A DNA stretch of 64,000 nucleotides from Platerodrilus igneus (Eukaryota; Arthropoda; Insecta; Coleoptera; Lycidae). The position numbers were made by a program, and so were the translations under genes. Each line of letters opens with the position of its first letter. Within the stretch, counting starts at the first letter, position 1. Shown piece by piece: positions 46,701 to 57,709 of this stretch. The DNA is taken from the NCBI GenBank assembly GCA_036346225.1, contig JARFIW010000453.1, positions 1,178,001-1,242,000 on the forward strand, given 5' to 3'. Under the pieces are notes generated by a model, which was not told where the DNA came from, ran no database searches, and saw nothing but the letters and a program-made list of their open reading frames with translations.

Positions 46701-48922
46701 GTAGTGGGTGTTCATACTTTTGCTACAATCCCTAGTGAAATTGCCAAGTTCCTCAAATTACGCATTGATAGATGCACAACTGCGTCTTTATTTGCAGATA
46801 TACTAACACTTAAAAGGCACAGACGACGGAAGTCTGCTTCAGTAACTAAGGGCTATGTTGAGAATTCCATTAGAAGCAAAATTAATATTTCGAATAGTAT
46901 TTTCACTGGGAGAAGTACAAGTAATGTCCAAACTGTGGTTCGTAACTCACTGAACAATAATTTAAAGTCCATTGACGACAATTTGCAAGGAAATATTTCA
47001 AATGTAATTAGTGATCAAAATGAAGCTACATTATCCTTCTCTGTGACGACCAGATCGGCAATAATCATAAATTATTCGTCTGGGGTTACAATTCACACTA
47101 TAAATATTTATTGTTGACGTGTAATTTATTTTTGTAATTATTTAATTGAAAATTCTGTTGCAGATGTTAGATTCGTTTTTTTTGCCTGGGGAAAAATTTA
47201 AAATTTGCTTTGGGAAAGTACAATTTTTGGTCTTGTCAGTTTGATGGACGAGGTCAGCCTTGGCTATCAAACTTGACATGGCCAAAAATGTGTACCTTTT
47301 TGTCCTCCGTAAATAAATAACTAATATATTATTAATGAAAATTACTGACAATTATTTCAAAATACAGGACGTTTATTTCTATTATAAATTAAGTTGTATG
47401 GAATGAGCTTTAAATTAGTTGGCACTACATTGTTGCATCTTCTAATACGCTTGTTGAACACACAAAAAATGTTAAAAGGAACGAAGCAATTAAAGTTTTT
47501 CAGTTTCAAATCAAAAATCAGAAGAATTACGTCTTTGTTTTTTCTTGGTTCAATAGTTAATACAACTGTTAACCATTGCTGAGCTATAGTTTATCAATGG
47601 TTTTGTTAAGAGCGCTCTTAGATAATGGGGTATGTTGAATTTGTACTACTGAACAAAATTCGTTGGAGGAATTTTTACAAGAGCACAAACGTTAAGGTTT
47701 AAGATTGAGTGTATTCGTGTTCATTCTGTAATAATATTAAAAATCAATCAAATTTCAGTTTACAATCTTTTGTTTTACTAAAGACGTGCTGATCAAGTTC
47801 TGGTCACACTTTCGTCAAAATACAAGAGAAAAATGGATTACAATTAACTAATTCGAACTAGTTTGAACCTGCGAAAATCAATTTGGTTGGAGATCTATTT
47901 GTGCAAATTTTGTTGAATAGATCTCGTATTGAGCATCTAGATGAATTGTCTGCTATTCACATCAAACATGGTTGGGTTCAGACTAAATAAATATACTGTT
48001 CAGAAGTTATTTCTATATTGTTGTGTGCTTATGTGAGGTCGGTAGATAACTAAACTCGTTTTGAAGATAGGCAAGTGTTCCTGCTCGTGTATGTTTACCT
48101 ACAACTGTCATTACTGGTTATAAAAGAGCAAGGATATTATATACCAGAGTGAAATATGTTTATTTAGTCCTAAGAGCATTGACTAATGTCTTTATGTAGT
48201 CTCACAAACACACTCTACACTTAACCCCAAAATTCAATTTATTTAATGTAACTTTTTCTGCTATACACCTAACTCATTTGTATAACTAGATGATAAAACA
48301 ATGGATTAATTGTTGTTGCCTATTTTAGAGAATTTATATAATTTCATAATAGAATTTCTAGAAAACTCTTCTGTATTGTACCAAAATTATTGTTGTGGTT
48401 ATAGTTACTGTTGAAATTGAAATTTTGTTTAGCAATTTTGTACTGTATGTGCATTAAAAAGTAATTCTGCTACTCAATTTGTGTTATTTAGTAACCACCT
48501 GCGAAATAACCCAACTGCCGATCACTCATAAAAAAGATATTTAGTTGTACTGATCTTTGTATTATAAGTTTTGAGGGGTTTTACATAAGCTTTAGTATTG
48601 TTTTCGAATTTTCTTTAAACAGGTCAATTTACCATATGTAATAATCCATTGATTATAGAAAATCACATTCTAATCTTTTACACTTTCATTTACAAAATGT
48701 ATAAAAGTATCAAACTATTACAATATTTTGATGTACTACAAAATCCGCAATGCAGTAAGGTGTACATAAAAAAGAGAATCGTTTTCAGTATAAGTTTAAA
48801 ATAGGTTTCACCTTAAATTCAAAATTTTTAACACAAGAATTTCAATTTCAAAGCTGCAATAAGAAAATAATAATTACTTAGCTTCGAGAGTGTATAAAAT
48901 ACAAAATAAAATGAGCACTTAC
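43789..48922 (-). other. Long TBPH intron
   Basis: Bounded by GGTG/GTAAGT at 48,922 and CCGTAG/GC at 43,789. It contains a Crypton-like recombinase fossil on the opposite strand (46.3-47.1 kb) and otherwise AT-rich DNA. A stretch near 45,175 starting aagccgggtccacacttg resembles the ends of common insect MITEs but was not delimited. Frames such as 44,048-44,290 and 44,499-44,714 (+) are not recognisable. Confidence 0.75.
46320..47117 (+). pseudogene. Crypton-like tyrosine recombinase fossil
   Basis: Broken plus frames give SKVLSREEVTKFLTEAPNQI, YLEIY, then VVLVAEVCRHKLNDIT (where the family has a CRR(D/A)EL block with the first catalytic Arg; here R-H-K-L), VTTISDSKNGKKSTFLLP, and CRNGRCNTQVVGVHTF. 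The frame 46,704-47,117 continues VVGVHTFATIPSEIAKFLKL and ADILTLKRHRRRKSASVTKG, YVENSIRSKINISNSIF. In relatives the segment between FLKL and TLKRH contains a G-H-x-x-R-R box; here that box is deleted (FLKLRIDRCTTASLFAD). The Tyr in GYVE remains. This family is found in Crypton transposons, which insert by tyrosine-recombinase chemistry. The loss of the HxxR box shows that it is dead. Confidence 0.7.
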
Positions 48923-49126
48923 CACCTGTGTTGGGAACATTACTGAAACCTTGATTAAAATTTTGTTCGGACTGATTTTGTAAATTTCCAATCAGACCCC
49001 AACCAGCTTGATTTAATGCTGCTGCTACAAATGCAGGGTTCATCGGGAGTGTTCCAATGTTTAAACCAAATCCAAGAGAATTGTTATTTTGCTGGCCACT
49101 TCCTGGTTGACCCTGACTCGTTATAC
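48923..49126 (-). CDS. TBPH: TBPH (TDP-43) internal coding exon, low-complexity domain
   Basis: This 204-nt exon has a good acceptor (CTAATGGACAG/GT) and donor (GGTG/GTAAGT), both phase 1. It encodes ITSQGQPGSGQQNNNSLGFG, LNIGTLP, MNPAFVAAALNQAGWGLIG, and NLQNQSEQNFNQGFSNVPNT. The stretch beginning MNPAFVAAALNQ matches the conserved helical segment in the TDP-43 C-terminal domain (the region that in human TDP-43 is Ala-rich and followed by SWGMMG), which mediates self-association. The Gly/Asn/Gln-rich surroundings agree. The upstream exon must end in phase 1 with G; it and the RRM exons are not seen between 49.4 and 64 kb and probably lie beyond or were missed among repeats. Confidence 0.87.
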
Positions 49127-49390
49127 CTGTCCATTAGGATATACAGAAATTAAACAGCATTCAACATTTCTTTCTAATTATATTTAAAAAACTAAAACAC
49201 GTTAGTAAACAAAACACATTCGTCTCGTTTATTAAAAAAAAGAAAATACAAAATTAAAACATAGATGAAGAATGTACTAGTATTATAGTAAACTACCACA
49301 TCAAAAAATCAAAATAAATGTAAGCTATTAGAATATTATTTTTAACACACAAGCAATCTTCTGAATTGTTCTCTCAATGCAGTCATTCCA

Positions 49391-49422
49391 TTACTTATAA
49401 TGTTGCTGTCCCCAATTTACAC
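49391..49422 (-). CDS. Candidate alternative terminal exon of TBPH
   Basis: Minus strand: a long pyrimidine tract (ttcttttttttgtgttgctt and on) ends in TTTGTAG at 49,423, followed by GT GTA AAT TGG GGA CAG CAA CAT TAT AAG TAA. In phase 1 it would give Gly, then VNWGQQHYK and stop. It accepts the same phase (1) and the same split Gly codon as the exon at 49,126. The N-W-G-Q-Q content fits a TDP-43 tail. It could be an alternative last exon that skips the prion-like helix, but no transcript evidence is available and it may be chance. Confidence 0.35.
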
Positions 49423-49773
49423 CTACAAAGAATTAGAGGTATTAGGGCAAGCAACACAAAAAAAAGAATATTAATGTAAAGTAGCAAACGAAAATACTAA
49501 TAATTATATACTCCTAGAAAGGAACTAAAAACAATAGTTATTGTGTTCAGAATGTCACGTAATGCAAAGAAGCTTGCATAAACTTCACTGCGTGAAAAAA
49601 AAATGTAAATTTTATTTTACTTTACATGAAATAAAACCAATAACATGTGGAATAGGCAGTGCTTAGATAGTTTCAGCTCTATCGATAATCATGTAGAGTT
49701 GAGGAGTGGAAAATGAAAGAATATGAAATCAGCAGTAGTTAATTAAAAATCATCAGTAATCGTTTATTCTTTC

Positions 49774-50420
49774 TTTTAGTCACAACCCCAAAGTTTATTC
49801 GGCACAGTTCTCCACTGTTTCCTATCCTTAGCTAAATCTTTCATTGCTCTGTAACTATCTTTACTTACGTCTTTGTAAACCTTGTCTGTATACTTAAGCT
49901 TTTGTTTTCCTCTACCAACTATACTTTCTGATTGTCCTATACTCTCTTCTCGATATTGCTTCATGTCACAAGATACATTACCTATCATCCTGTCGTGCCT
50001 TCTTTTAATTGCACTTGTCATCTTCTATATTTATAAACCGGTTCTATTACCATATCACTATTAACTTTAATTATCCAATTTATCTTAAGCGTTCTCCTAT
50101 AGCACAATATCTCAAAGCTTCTGACCTACTAATTTCTTCTTTGCCTAATCTCCATGTCTTGCAGTCATATAGCGGTACGCTCCAAATATAGGCTTTCAAT
50201 AGTGCCATTTTCAAAACAGCTAGTTGTTTTAAACATTTAGTATCATGCTTAGCCTCTCAAAAGTTTTTATTCCTTGGGTTATTCTACTTTTTATATCCCT
50301 TTTACCTTCTACTGTCATTTGAAATCTATCTTCCTAAGTAGCAAAACTCCTTTAGTTCTTCTAATCTTTCCGACCGTATGATTACTACTATCTTTTCTAC
50401 TTCCATTCTTTTATTATTGC
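49774..50420 (-). pseudogene. LINE 3'-end fragment (C-terminal RT), minus strand
   Basis: Minus translation gives ERLEELKEFCYLGR, KMALLKAYIWSVPLYDCKTW, RLGKEEISRSEALR, then (49,776-50,021) MTSAIKRRHDRMIGNVSCDM and DSYRAMKDLAKDRKQWRTVP. The order VKEFCYLG, TYVWS..LYG.E.W, then an R..W-type end matches the C-terminus of the LINE at 31.9-34.8 kb but with different sequence, so it is another subfamily. Many frame breaks. Confidence 0.75.
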
Positions 50421-51134
50421 TTGTTTTATATACAGGTTGTTGCACCTTTTTTTTTAATATAAGAATTCATGTTTTATTTTACTATTTAATCTTAGCGGAT
50501 TTTTAAACCCCATAGAGAAAGTGTTCCTTTCTCGTTTTTAATTTAAGCTTCTAGTGTAAATCCCACGAAGACTAGGTTCTCACACATTTCAGGACATTGG
50601 TCTACGATATGTGGTGTAAAAACTGCAAAAGTTGCATATTCCCAGGCCATGAAAATGTAGTTGCGTTTAGCGGTTTTAGTTAGTGTGGGGGCATAAAAAT
50701 CGTAGGAAGGGGACTATATATAGTTGATGAGAACTAAGTCTCTAAAAGGATGGGCCGATTATAAAGTATCCAATAATCCCTGTCCAAACATTAATAGAAA
50801 ATTCTGTTTAGGATTGATTCCTCCTTGGCAGGTATGGATTTTTGGTTGCCCACGTATAATCGTTTTACCAGTTGCTCAGCGAGTGAATATAGCCTTGTCA
50901 ATAAATAAAATTTTATTCAAAACCGTCGAATCATTTGCATGTCTGTTAAGTAAATTTGTGCAAAATTGCAACCTAAGTAGAAGAATCACATGGTAGTACA
51001 TGAAGACACTTAAAAAGTTCATGCTCTGGTTGCATCGTGTTGGGCTACAATTCTGAATATCGTCTAACAACAGTTCCACTGCAAAAATCTGTTTGTGCAT
51101 AACTACAAATCATATTCCTTATTTCTGAATACGT
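50421..51134. other. Unassigned DNA
   Basis: The open frames at 50,724-50,996 (+) and 50,876-51,100 (-) overlap and resemble no family. No repeat boundaries seen. Confidence 0.35.
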
Positions 51135-51335
51135 TCTAAGGCATTTTTGGGGAATAGTATGTGATATATTACAAGCAGAGATAGGAAAAAGGAGGTAGAT
51201 GTAGACCTAGATCGGATAGTGATAAATGCAGACTGCAAATTTCAGGGAAATGTGTAGGTTAGTTCAGAATAGGAAACAATAAGGGCACACGTCTAACCAG
51301 TTCCAGGACTGAAGACCTAATGACGATGATGATTT
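51135..51335 (+). mobile_element. LINE 3' tail fragment
   Basis: Shares with the fragment at about 35,630-35,825 the blocks ggggaatagtatg, tagatgtagacctagatc, tttcagggaaatgtgtaggt, tagttcagaataggaaacaa and ggactgaagacctaatga, ending in a GATGATGAT-like tail. It is a 5'-truncated copy of the same LINE family, in plus orientation. Confidence 0.85.
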
Positions 51336-51931
51336 CTGAATAAAAATACTGTTCTAATCATAAGAGATGACTTTTCGTCATCAATACGTCATCGGAATTC
51401 TGCATATAAAATAATTAAATTTTTTAAAGTCAAGTGACCATCTGCTATAACTTCTCAATCAATTTCTTCTGTAAGGAGTTCTAAACACCTATTCTTTAAT
51501 AACACAACATTGCCAATGTTACTTCCACTGCAAAAAGTTCAGGAATATGTAATATTAATAATGCTGCAGTTGAAATAACTGTTATAAATGCCTCCTAAAT
51601 TTTAAAAGAGAGGGAAAAATGTTATGTTTAGGATATTTTTCAAACGCGTCTAGTTTTTAAGTTGAATGGCACTGTTGTTAAAAGTGGTTACAAGAGACAT
51701 GGATTCAGCAACCTTGAGTCAATGTGTGTAATTTGCTACAACTTTCCTGGACTAATTAATAAAGTGTACAAAACGCTTTTGTTTTTTATTAGAATACACA
51801 ACAGTATAACTGGCGGCAAGGATTGGATTCGAACGACACGAGTGCTGCTGCTTAGTCTCAAAAATGTGGTGCTTGATAACCTCAAAAAACTGTGTGCTAA
51901 TTAGAGTCCAAACTGCGATTGCTTTTAAGTA

Positions 51932-52425
51932 TTGTGTGCAACAAGAATAAACACATCCTTGATTGGATCAATAGAACAGTTTAATTCTAAAGCATCCGAT
52001 ATAACTTCTTGCACAGATAGATTGGGACAACTTTTCTTTTGTAATAATGGCAGAGAAATTAACAAGAAGGTTCTGCTTTTGCTAACACTAATAGGGAGTG
52101 AGGGACATAATGTGTTGATGTATTTATGGCATTCTGAATTACCAAGTTGTTTGCTGAATTAACATATTCACTTATTGATCATTACAGCTCAAAAAGGAAC
52201 ATTACAGATTTTATAATGCTGTGCAGGAGCAAAATCAAAACAACATATTTGTAACTTAATTGAAAAACTCTTCAGAATGTTGTGATTTTGGTCAATTTTG
52301 GTCAGAAAGTGGACCAGTTAGTGTGTGGCATGCAGTCATACTGTATAAAACGGCTGTTATACGAAAAAAAAAAATCGTTTGAAAAAGTGTATGAAACTGC
52401 CCTGTTAATAAGAGGTAGGTAAGCT
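51932..52425 (+). pseudogene. Ty3/gypsy gag fragment
   Basis: Reads TSLIGSIEQFNSKASDITSC, TDRLGQLFFCNN, NKKVLLLLTLIGSEGHNVLM (51,932-52,162), then after frame changes HYRFYNAVQEQNQNNIF, SSECCDFG and CGMQS near 52,190-52,340. This follows the order of gag proteins of arthropod K02A2.6-type gypsy elements: G.IE.F......W..Y..RL.Q.F, N.....LLT..G......L, then RF.....Q, E.C.FG, and R.VCG. The function is capsid formation. The frame is interrupted at 52,425 by the solo LTR and continues in protease sequence after it. Confidence 0.75.
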
Positions 52426-53790
52426 TGTTACGTTCATTTTCGGAAATAATTGGTTAGTTCATGTACAATAATTTTTAACTCAAATCCCTTTCGAGTGTTT
52501 AAAATTGTATTGCAATTAATAATAAATATCCTACATATTTTACTTGATAAATCTTTCTACTCATTAAAAAAATAAATATCCATTCTAAGAATTCCGTAAC
52601 GTGGAATTTACGCCATAATTAAATTAGGCAAGAACGTCTTTCCAAGTATTCAATAATTAATGCTGGTGTGTTTTCCGTTTCAAAAGAATACGTCGAACTT
52701 ATTTCAATAAACTCGAGTTTTCCTGTTTTATTTCCTTAACAACAAGATTACTTTGAGCTCTGTGCTTAAGCTAAACAGATTTAATATTCACTTTCTGTTC
52801 GAATAGCAACACGAAAACATCCGTCCTGTTTTGCTTCGCCTCGTTTTTCGTTATGCGAATTTTGTGCACGCAATGCGGCATGAGTATTTAGGGTTTTTAT
52901 AAAACGGCACTTTTCGGTTTCAATAAATTAATTTATTGTTCGTAATTATTCTAGCTTCCTGCGGGGGACATGCTAATCCCTTGAGTTGTCGCTTCTTCTT
53001 GTAATGGGAGGCCAAACGCGTTCTTCCTGGGCGTAGGAGGCCACCTACTCGCTGACGTGGATCAGCCACTGACTCAATCCCAACGTCAGCAACTCGAGGG
53101 TGAGTTTTTTGTTTTCTCTCGCTACTTACTTTGGAACCAGATCGCCTGGGATTTTACCATTCCAGTATCATGCATTTTCAAATTTAATTGATCTACACGA
53201 AAATTATTGCCCTATTTTGGTATTTATTGGCATTATATTAAGGCAGTACTATTTGTTTTTAAATAAGTAAAAATACACTACTTGTTAACGTAAAAATGGT
53301 TTAAAGATTTGCTGGCATGTGTGAAAACGTTGTTGCCATTATATTTGTAACCATAGGTTGAGTTTATATTTACGATGATCTAGAGCTGTGGTTTTTAGGG
53401 TTGCATTTGGTTTTTTTTTTACTAAATAATGTCAGGGGGTAATTACCTAAAAACTACAGCTCGCCATTTTTGTGTAATTTTTTTTGGCTGTTTGGGGGTT
53501 TCTCATGATGTATATGTAAATTAGGGAACATTGACTTTTTTGTTGGGTTTGGGAATACTGTGTTTTGTAAATATTTTGTTTAATTATAAGTTCTTTTTTT
53601 CCTTTGTATGTTTTGTTCTGAGTGTGAATGAGTGAGTGTATATAAATTTCTCTATATTTATTTCAGGTTTCTCTTTAATTTGTCTATAGGTATAAATAAA
53701 ACATCGTCCACTCACCAATTGAGCCCGGTCATACTTCTTTCTTCCTTTTTTTTTGTTTTTTTTTTATAGGAAAAGTCAATGTACGTAACA
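52426..53790 (+). repeat. Solo LTR with AGCT target duplication
   Basis: Begins TGTTACGT and ends ACGTAACA, a perfect 8-base inverted terminal repeat with TG...CA ends. It is flanked on both sides by AGCT (52,422-52,425 and 53,791-53,794), a 4-bp target duplication. It is 1,365 bp long, AT-rich, with GC-richer DNA at about 52,960-53,105 and AATAAA near 53,696. It sits between the gag and protease remnants of a gypsy element, so it inserted there later and then lost its interior by recombination between LTRs. Confidence 0.88.
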
Positions 53791-54340
53791 AGCTATCAGT
53801 AAAAAAATATGCAAAAAAAACCACAAACAGTAATCAAAACTCAAGCCAAAGTAAACAAAATAACTAGTCTATTAGTCAACAGAAGGAATGGAAACCTTTA
53901 CATGTAAACACGATCTCGACAAGCATCCTGCTAAGGGTTTGGAGCATCTTAATTGCAAGAAGATGAGGATACAGGTCGAGCATGTATAAGCTCAAGGACC
54001 AATAAGTTAGAAGAAGAAAAAACCAGTCAAGTGATGAAGAAAATTCCTTTGTCTTAGAATATACTTATGTCATCATTAAAAACCAGGTGGGATGGGCCCA
54101 GAAAAAGTCTGACTGGAAGTAGAAGGTAATAAATTTCAATTTGAAATTGGTTGTGGAGCGTATTGTTCGGTAATGCATATTAAGGATATTAGCAAATACT
54201 TATCAGATTTAAATGTATATCCTGAAATTATGATTTAAGGGTCCTTACAATTCAGGGGGTCAATCATAGGTGAAACAGAGGTTTTTGTTAAGTATAGAAC
54301 AATGAAATAGTCAGTGACTACATTGACATTGTCATAACTA
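53791..54340 (+). pseudogene. Ty3/gypsy nucleocapsid and protease fragment
   Basis: Continuation of the gag remnant. CKHDLDKHPAKGLEHLNCKK (about 53,909) is a degraded zinc knuckle region. EVEGNKFQFEIGCGAYCSVM and HIKDISKYLSDLNVYPEI (about 54,118-54,230) align with the aspartic protease of the same family, where the active site is usually DSGA or DTGA; here the Asp position has changed (GCGA). GSIIGETEVFVKY follows near 54,262. No RT was seen downstream. Confidence 0.7.
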
Positions 54341-55300
54341 CAGTATAGTCGAAACCATGAAAGAAGTCGTCTGCGTCATCACTTGTATTCGTACGAATTA
54401 AGTTGAAAATTTTAAGTCAATGTAGCATCTAGTTCATATTACCAAAGGATGGCCTGTTAAGTATATAAAGTTCAAAACATACGAACATATACTCTTCTCT
54501 GTCGTTTTCAAAGATGAATGTGTTCACGTACGTCTTTAATTAAACACGTACAAATCGTATTACTATCTTTATCATATACATGACTTAAGCTTTTAAATAA
54601 TCTTAAACGTATGTTTTTGAATTGAGTTAGACACATATGATGTAGAGGACTTCTTTCTTGGTGCTTACTATAGTTATAACTGCAGGAGTAATAACTGTCG
54701 CTACTGTTTACAAGATGGTAGTACTAAATCCTGTTAAATAAATCCTGATTACTAATTTTTGACCGAAGTTTTCTCTTAGTCAAATGCAACCAATATTTTA
54801 AAAAATACTCTAATCAAATGTAGCTATTTTAACAGTTATTATTTCCTGTTTGGTTTTTGCAATTAGTAATGACAAGAAAGTACACCTTTTTGTAAAGGGA
54901 AATGTGTTTCTTCACATCCCAAGAAATTTGCACTTGTGTTTATGACCATTCAAATAGTAAACAATTATTTGTTTATTTAGACACACTATTTTACAGGCAA
55001 CCCCAATTAAAAAATAAGGCATAACATATAAATACACAATTCAAGCTGATTTTTCCTAGAAGAATGATTCATTATTTACATAGAAGTAATCGCAAACTCC
55101 ATTAACCCTCCAACCCACACAAAAAGTAAAAAGATTGACGTATTAATAAAAAATAGGGGTTAATTTGTAAGATAAATCTGGAAATATTTTACAATAATTA
55201 AATTGATAATTGGATAGATCAACGTGACATTTCAAACCTCAAACTACCATTTGTATGAAAAAAATCGACCCTTTCAAAATGTTATTGGAAGTTTAATTCA
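54341..55300. other. Unassigned AT-rich DNA
   Basis: No gene recognised between the gypsy protease remnant and the zinc-finger LINE. Confidence 0.4.
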
Positions 55301-55315
55301 ATAGAATCCAACACT

Positions 55316-57524
55316 ATGGAAAATAAATCGTCTTTAAAAACATACCACACCTCCAACAGCAATATCAAGAATTCAAAGAAGGAACATCTCACTGATAACT
55401 CCAAAGATACAGGTAACCTGCGCCAATGTATGCTATGTAATCGAATGTACAAAGGACTAAAAGGTCTCCAACTACATACAACCAAATCACATAAAGAAGA
55501 ACCTAACAATGCGAAGTCTCAAACTGAAACAACTTCAAATAAAATTATATCTAATTCCTCAGTTAAACAAGCAACACACGCTCTAACAACAAACATAACA
55601 GAATTAAGCATTCATTTATCCCAACTAAAAAACTACAAAATATTAATAAAGCGCATACCAAAATCTGTACGATCCCAATGTGCCCTTTCTCTAAGTGAAA
55701 CCATTAACAATTGTATCAAATTAAATTCTCTCTCTGCATGGAAATCACTTTTATGCTTCGCATTTAAAACATTCTCAATATCTCCTCCAAAATCCACAAA
55801 CCAAACTTCTATACCTTCACAAATTTTACAAAATTTAAAAACACCTTCAGAACCTTTCCCAGTTGAAAATTCGAAAGTAAAAAGAAACACAACAATTAAT
55901 CACGCTACAAACACCAAAAGAATAGTTTCAAAAATTTCAGATGGAGACGTGTCCTCTGCTATTAGCATTTTGTGTTCTAATGATGTTTTTACCCCTTACA
56001 GCGAATCGGTTTTCAATGAACTTTTATCAAAACACCCGAAAGCAAATCCTGCAGAAACCCTGATCTCAAATTTTAATAATGAGGCATTAACTATTACACA
56101 AGAAGACGTTCACCAAACTATAAATTCCTTTAAAACAAGTTCAGCGGTGGAATAGATGGTCTTGACCATCACATTTACAAGACATGCTATCTTTCTCCTG
56201 CGGCACAAATGGTCAAAAACTCCTATATTCTTTGACTACATTATGCAATTTTATGTTAGCCGGCAATGTAAACCCTCAAATATGCCCTATTTTATATGGC
56301 GCCTCCTTACACGCCCTCAAAAGAAAGATGGCGGGATCCGCCCAATTGCTATCGGCATCCTTTTTGAAGGCTGGTTGCCAAAATATGCTGTCGGAAAATA
56401 CACAACCCTTTAGGAGACCTTCTCAGACCCATACAATTTGGGTTCGGAACACCAAGCGGGTGTGAAGTAATCTCACATTGCACTCAAGCCTTTATTAATT
56501 CTGAATCCAATTCCAACAAAGTCCTCCTCAAAATTGATTTTCACAATGCCTTCAATAGCATACACAGAGATACTATTTTCAAACTTGTCCGCAAACATTT
56601 CCCATTTCTATATCCATTCATTTCTCAATGCTACATGTCTCCATACTTCCTCAACTTTGGCTCTAAACTAATTCTTTCAGAAAGGGAGTTCAACAAGGTG
56701 ATCCGTTAGGTCCGCCCCTTTTCTGTCTAATGTCGATGCTCTCACCAAAAGCATTGATTCTGAATTTAACTGCTGGTATTTAGACGACGGTTGCCTAGGA
56801 GGCGATACTGAATGCGTATTGAATAACCTCATAAAATTAATCGAACTTTCCTCCAACCTAGGTTTAGAACTAAATTTCAAAAAATGCGAACTTTTATTTC
56901 TCACTCCTCCTAACGATAATATAGTCACACTATTTCAATCCTTAGCACCAAATATAAGTATTCCTTCTAAACTTAATTGGACCTTACTCGGAGCTCCTCT
57001 TTGTGCGAAGCTTTTGAAGCTTGTTTTCAAAATAAAATCAATGCTCTCCAACTAATCTCAGATCGATTCCATGAACTAACTTTACCGTCTCATATTTCAT
57101 TTTTCTCTTAAGAAATTGCCTAGCAATCCCTAAATTATTATATACCCTAAGATGTTTTCCCACATGGTTAAATGAAAATTTATTGGAATCTTTCGATAGT
57201 CTATTACGCAGGAGTTTGGAAGAAATTACTAATGTCCAACTTAAGGATATAGAATGGCTACAAGCAACACTCCCTGTAAATAGAGGCGGACTTGGCATAC
57301 GTTTATCGAAATCTCTTTCTCTGCCTTCATATCTGTCCTCTTTCAATACATCACTGCCTTTAATCAAACAAGTTCTATCAAAATTTAATGTAAATTTAAA
57401 TAACAAGTATTATTTAGCAGGAGAAGAATTGTGGCTTTTAAGAACCCAAAAAAAAGTAATAGAACACCCAAAGAATATCCAAAAGAACTGGGACCAACTA
57501 TTGTTAGACACCGTTTCGAAAAAT
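55316..57524 (+). pseudogene. R2-like LINE with N-terminal C2H2 zinc finger, 3'-truncated
   Basis: The first frame (55,316-56,155, 279 aa) has one C2H2 finger at residues ~40-60: CMLCNRMYKGLKGLQLHTTK-SH. It ends at SSAVE-stop by a single-base frameshift; the next frame continues GGIDGLDHHIYK. RT landmarks then follow in changing frames: FGFGTPSGCEVISH, LLKIDFHNAFNSIHRDT (first catalytic Asp), GVQQGDPLGPPLFC, and WYLDDGCLGGD (YLDD box at 56,777-56,788). The last frame (57,183-57,563) gives LPVNRGGLGIRLSKSLSLPS. Zinc finger plus this RT type is seen in the early-branching (R2/R4/NeSL-like) LINEs, which carry a C-terminal restriction-like endonuclease. That domain is missing, because the sequence changes to Penelope at about 57,525. 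The clade name is not certain. Confidence 0.8.
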
Positions 57525-57709
57525 CTGTGTCATCTACATAACGAAGCAAAGTTTTTGGTTTAAGGTATGCGGATTCTAGAGCCATCGATTCCAAAGGCTC
57601 CATGAATATATTGGCCACAATAGGGGATAGAGGGTAAGCCCATGGGTGTGTCAGAAGTTTGTTTGTAAAATTGTCCGTCGAAGACAAAATCCCTATTCTC
57701 ATTTGACAT
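57525..57709 (-). pseudogene. Penelope-like reverse transcriptase fragment
   Basis: Minus strand, in two frames: FVFDGQFYKQTSDTPMG, then SPIVANIFMEPLESMALESA, YLKPKTLLRYVDD. These are the palm motifs of Penelope RT, ending at the catalytic YVDD. It abuts the start of the long-LTR element at 57,710, so the rest of the element may continue on the far side of that insertion. It is a different subfamily from the copy at 2.0-3.8 kb. Confidence 0.75.

Noticed and set aside
52960..53110. GC-rich first exon with donor GAGG/GTGAGT
   Set aside because: It lies inside the 1,365-bp solo LTR defined by terminal repeats and target duplication, so it is part of the LTR.
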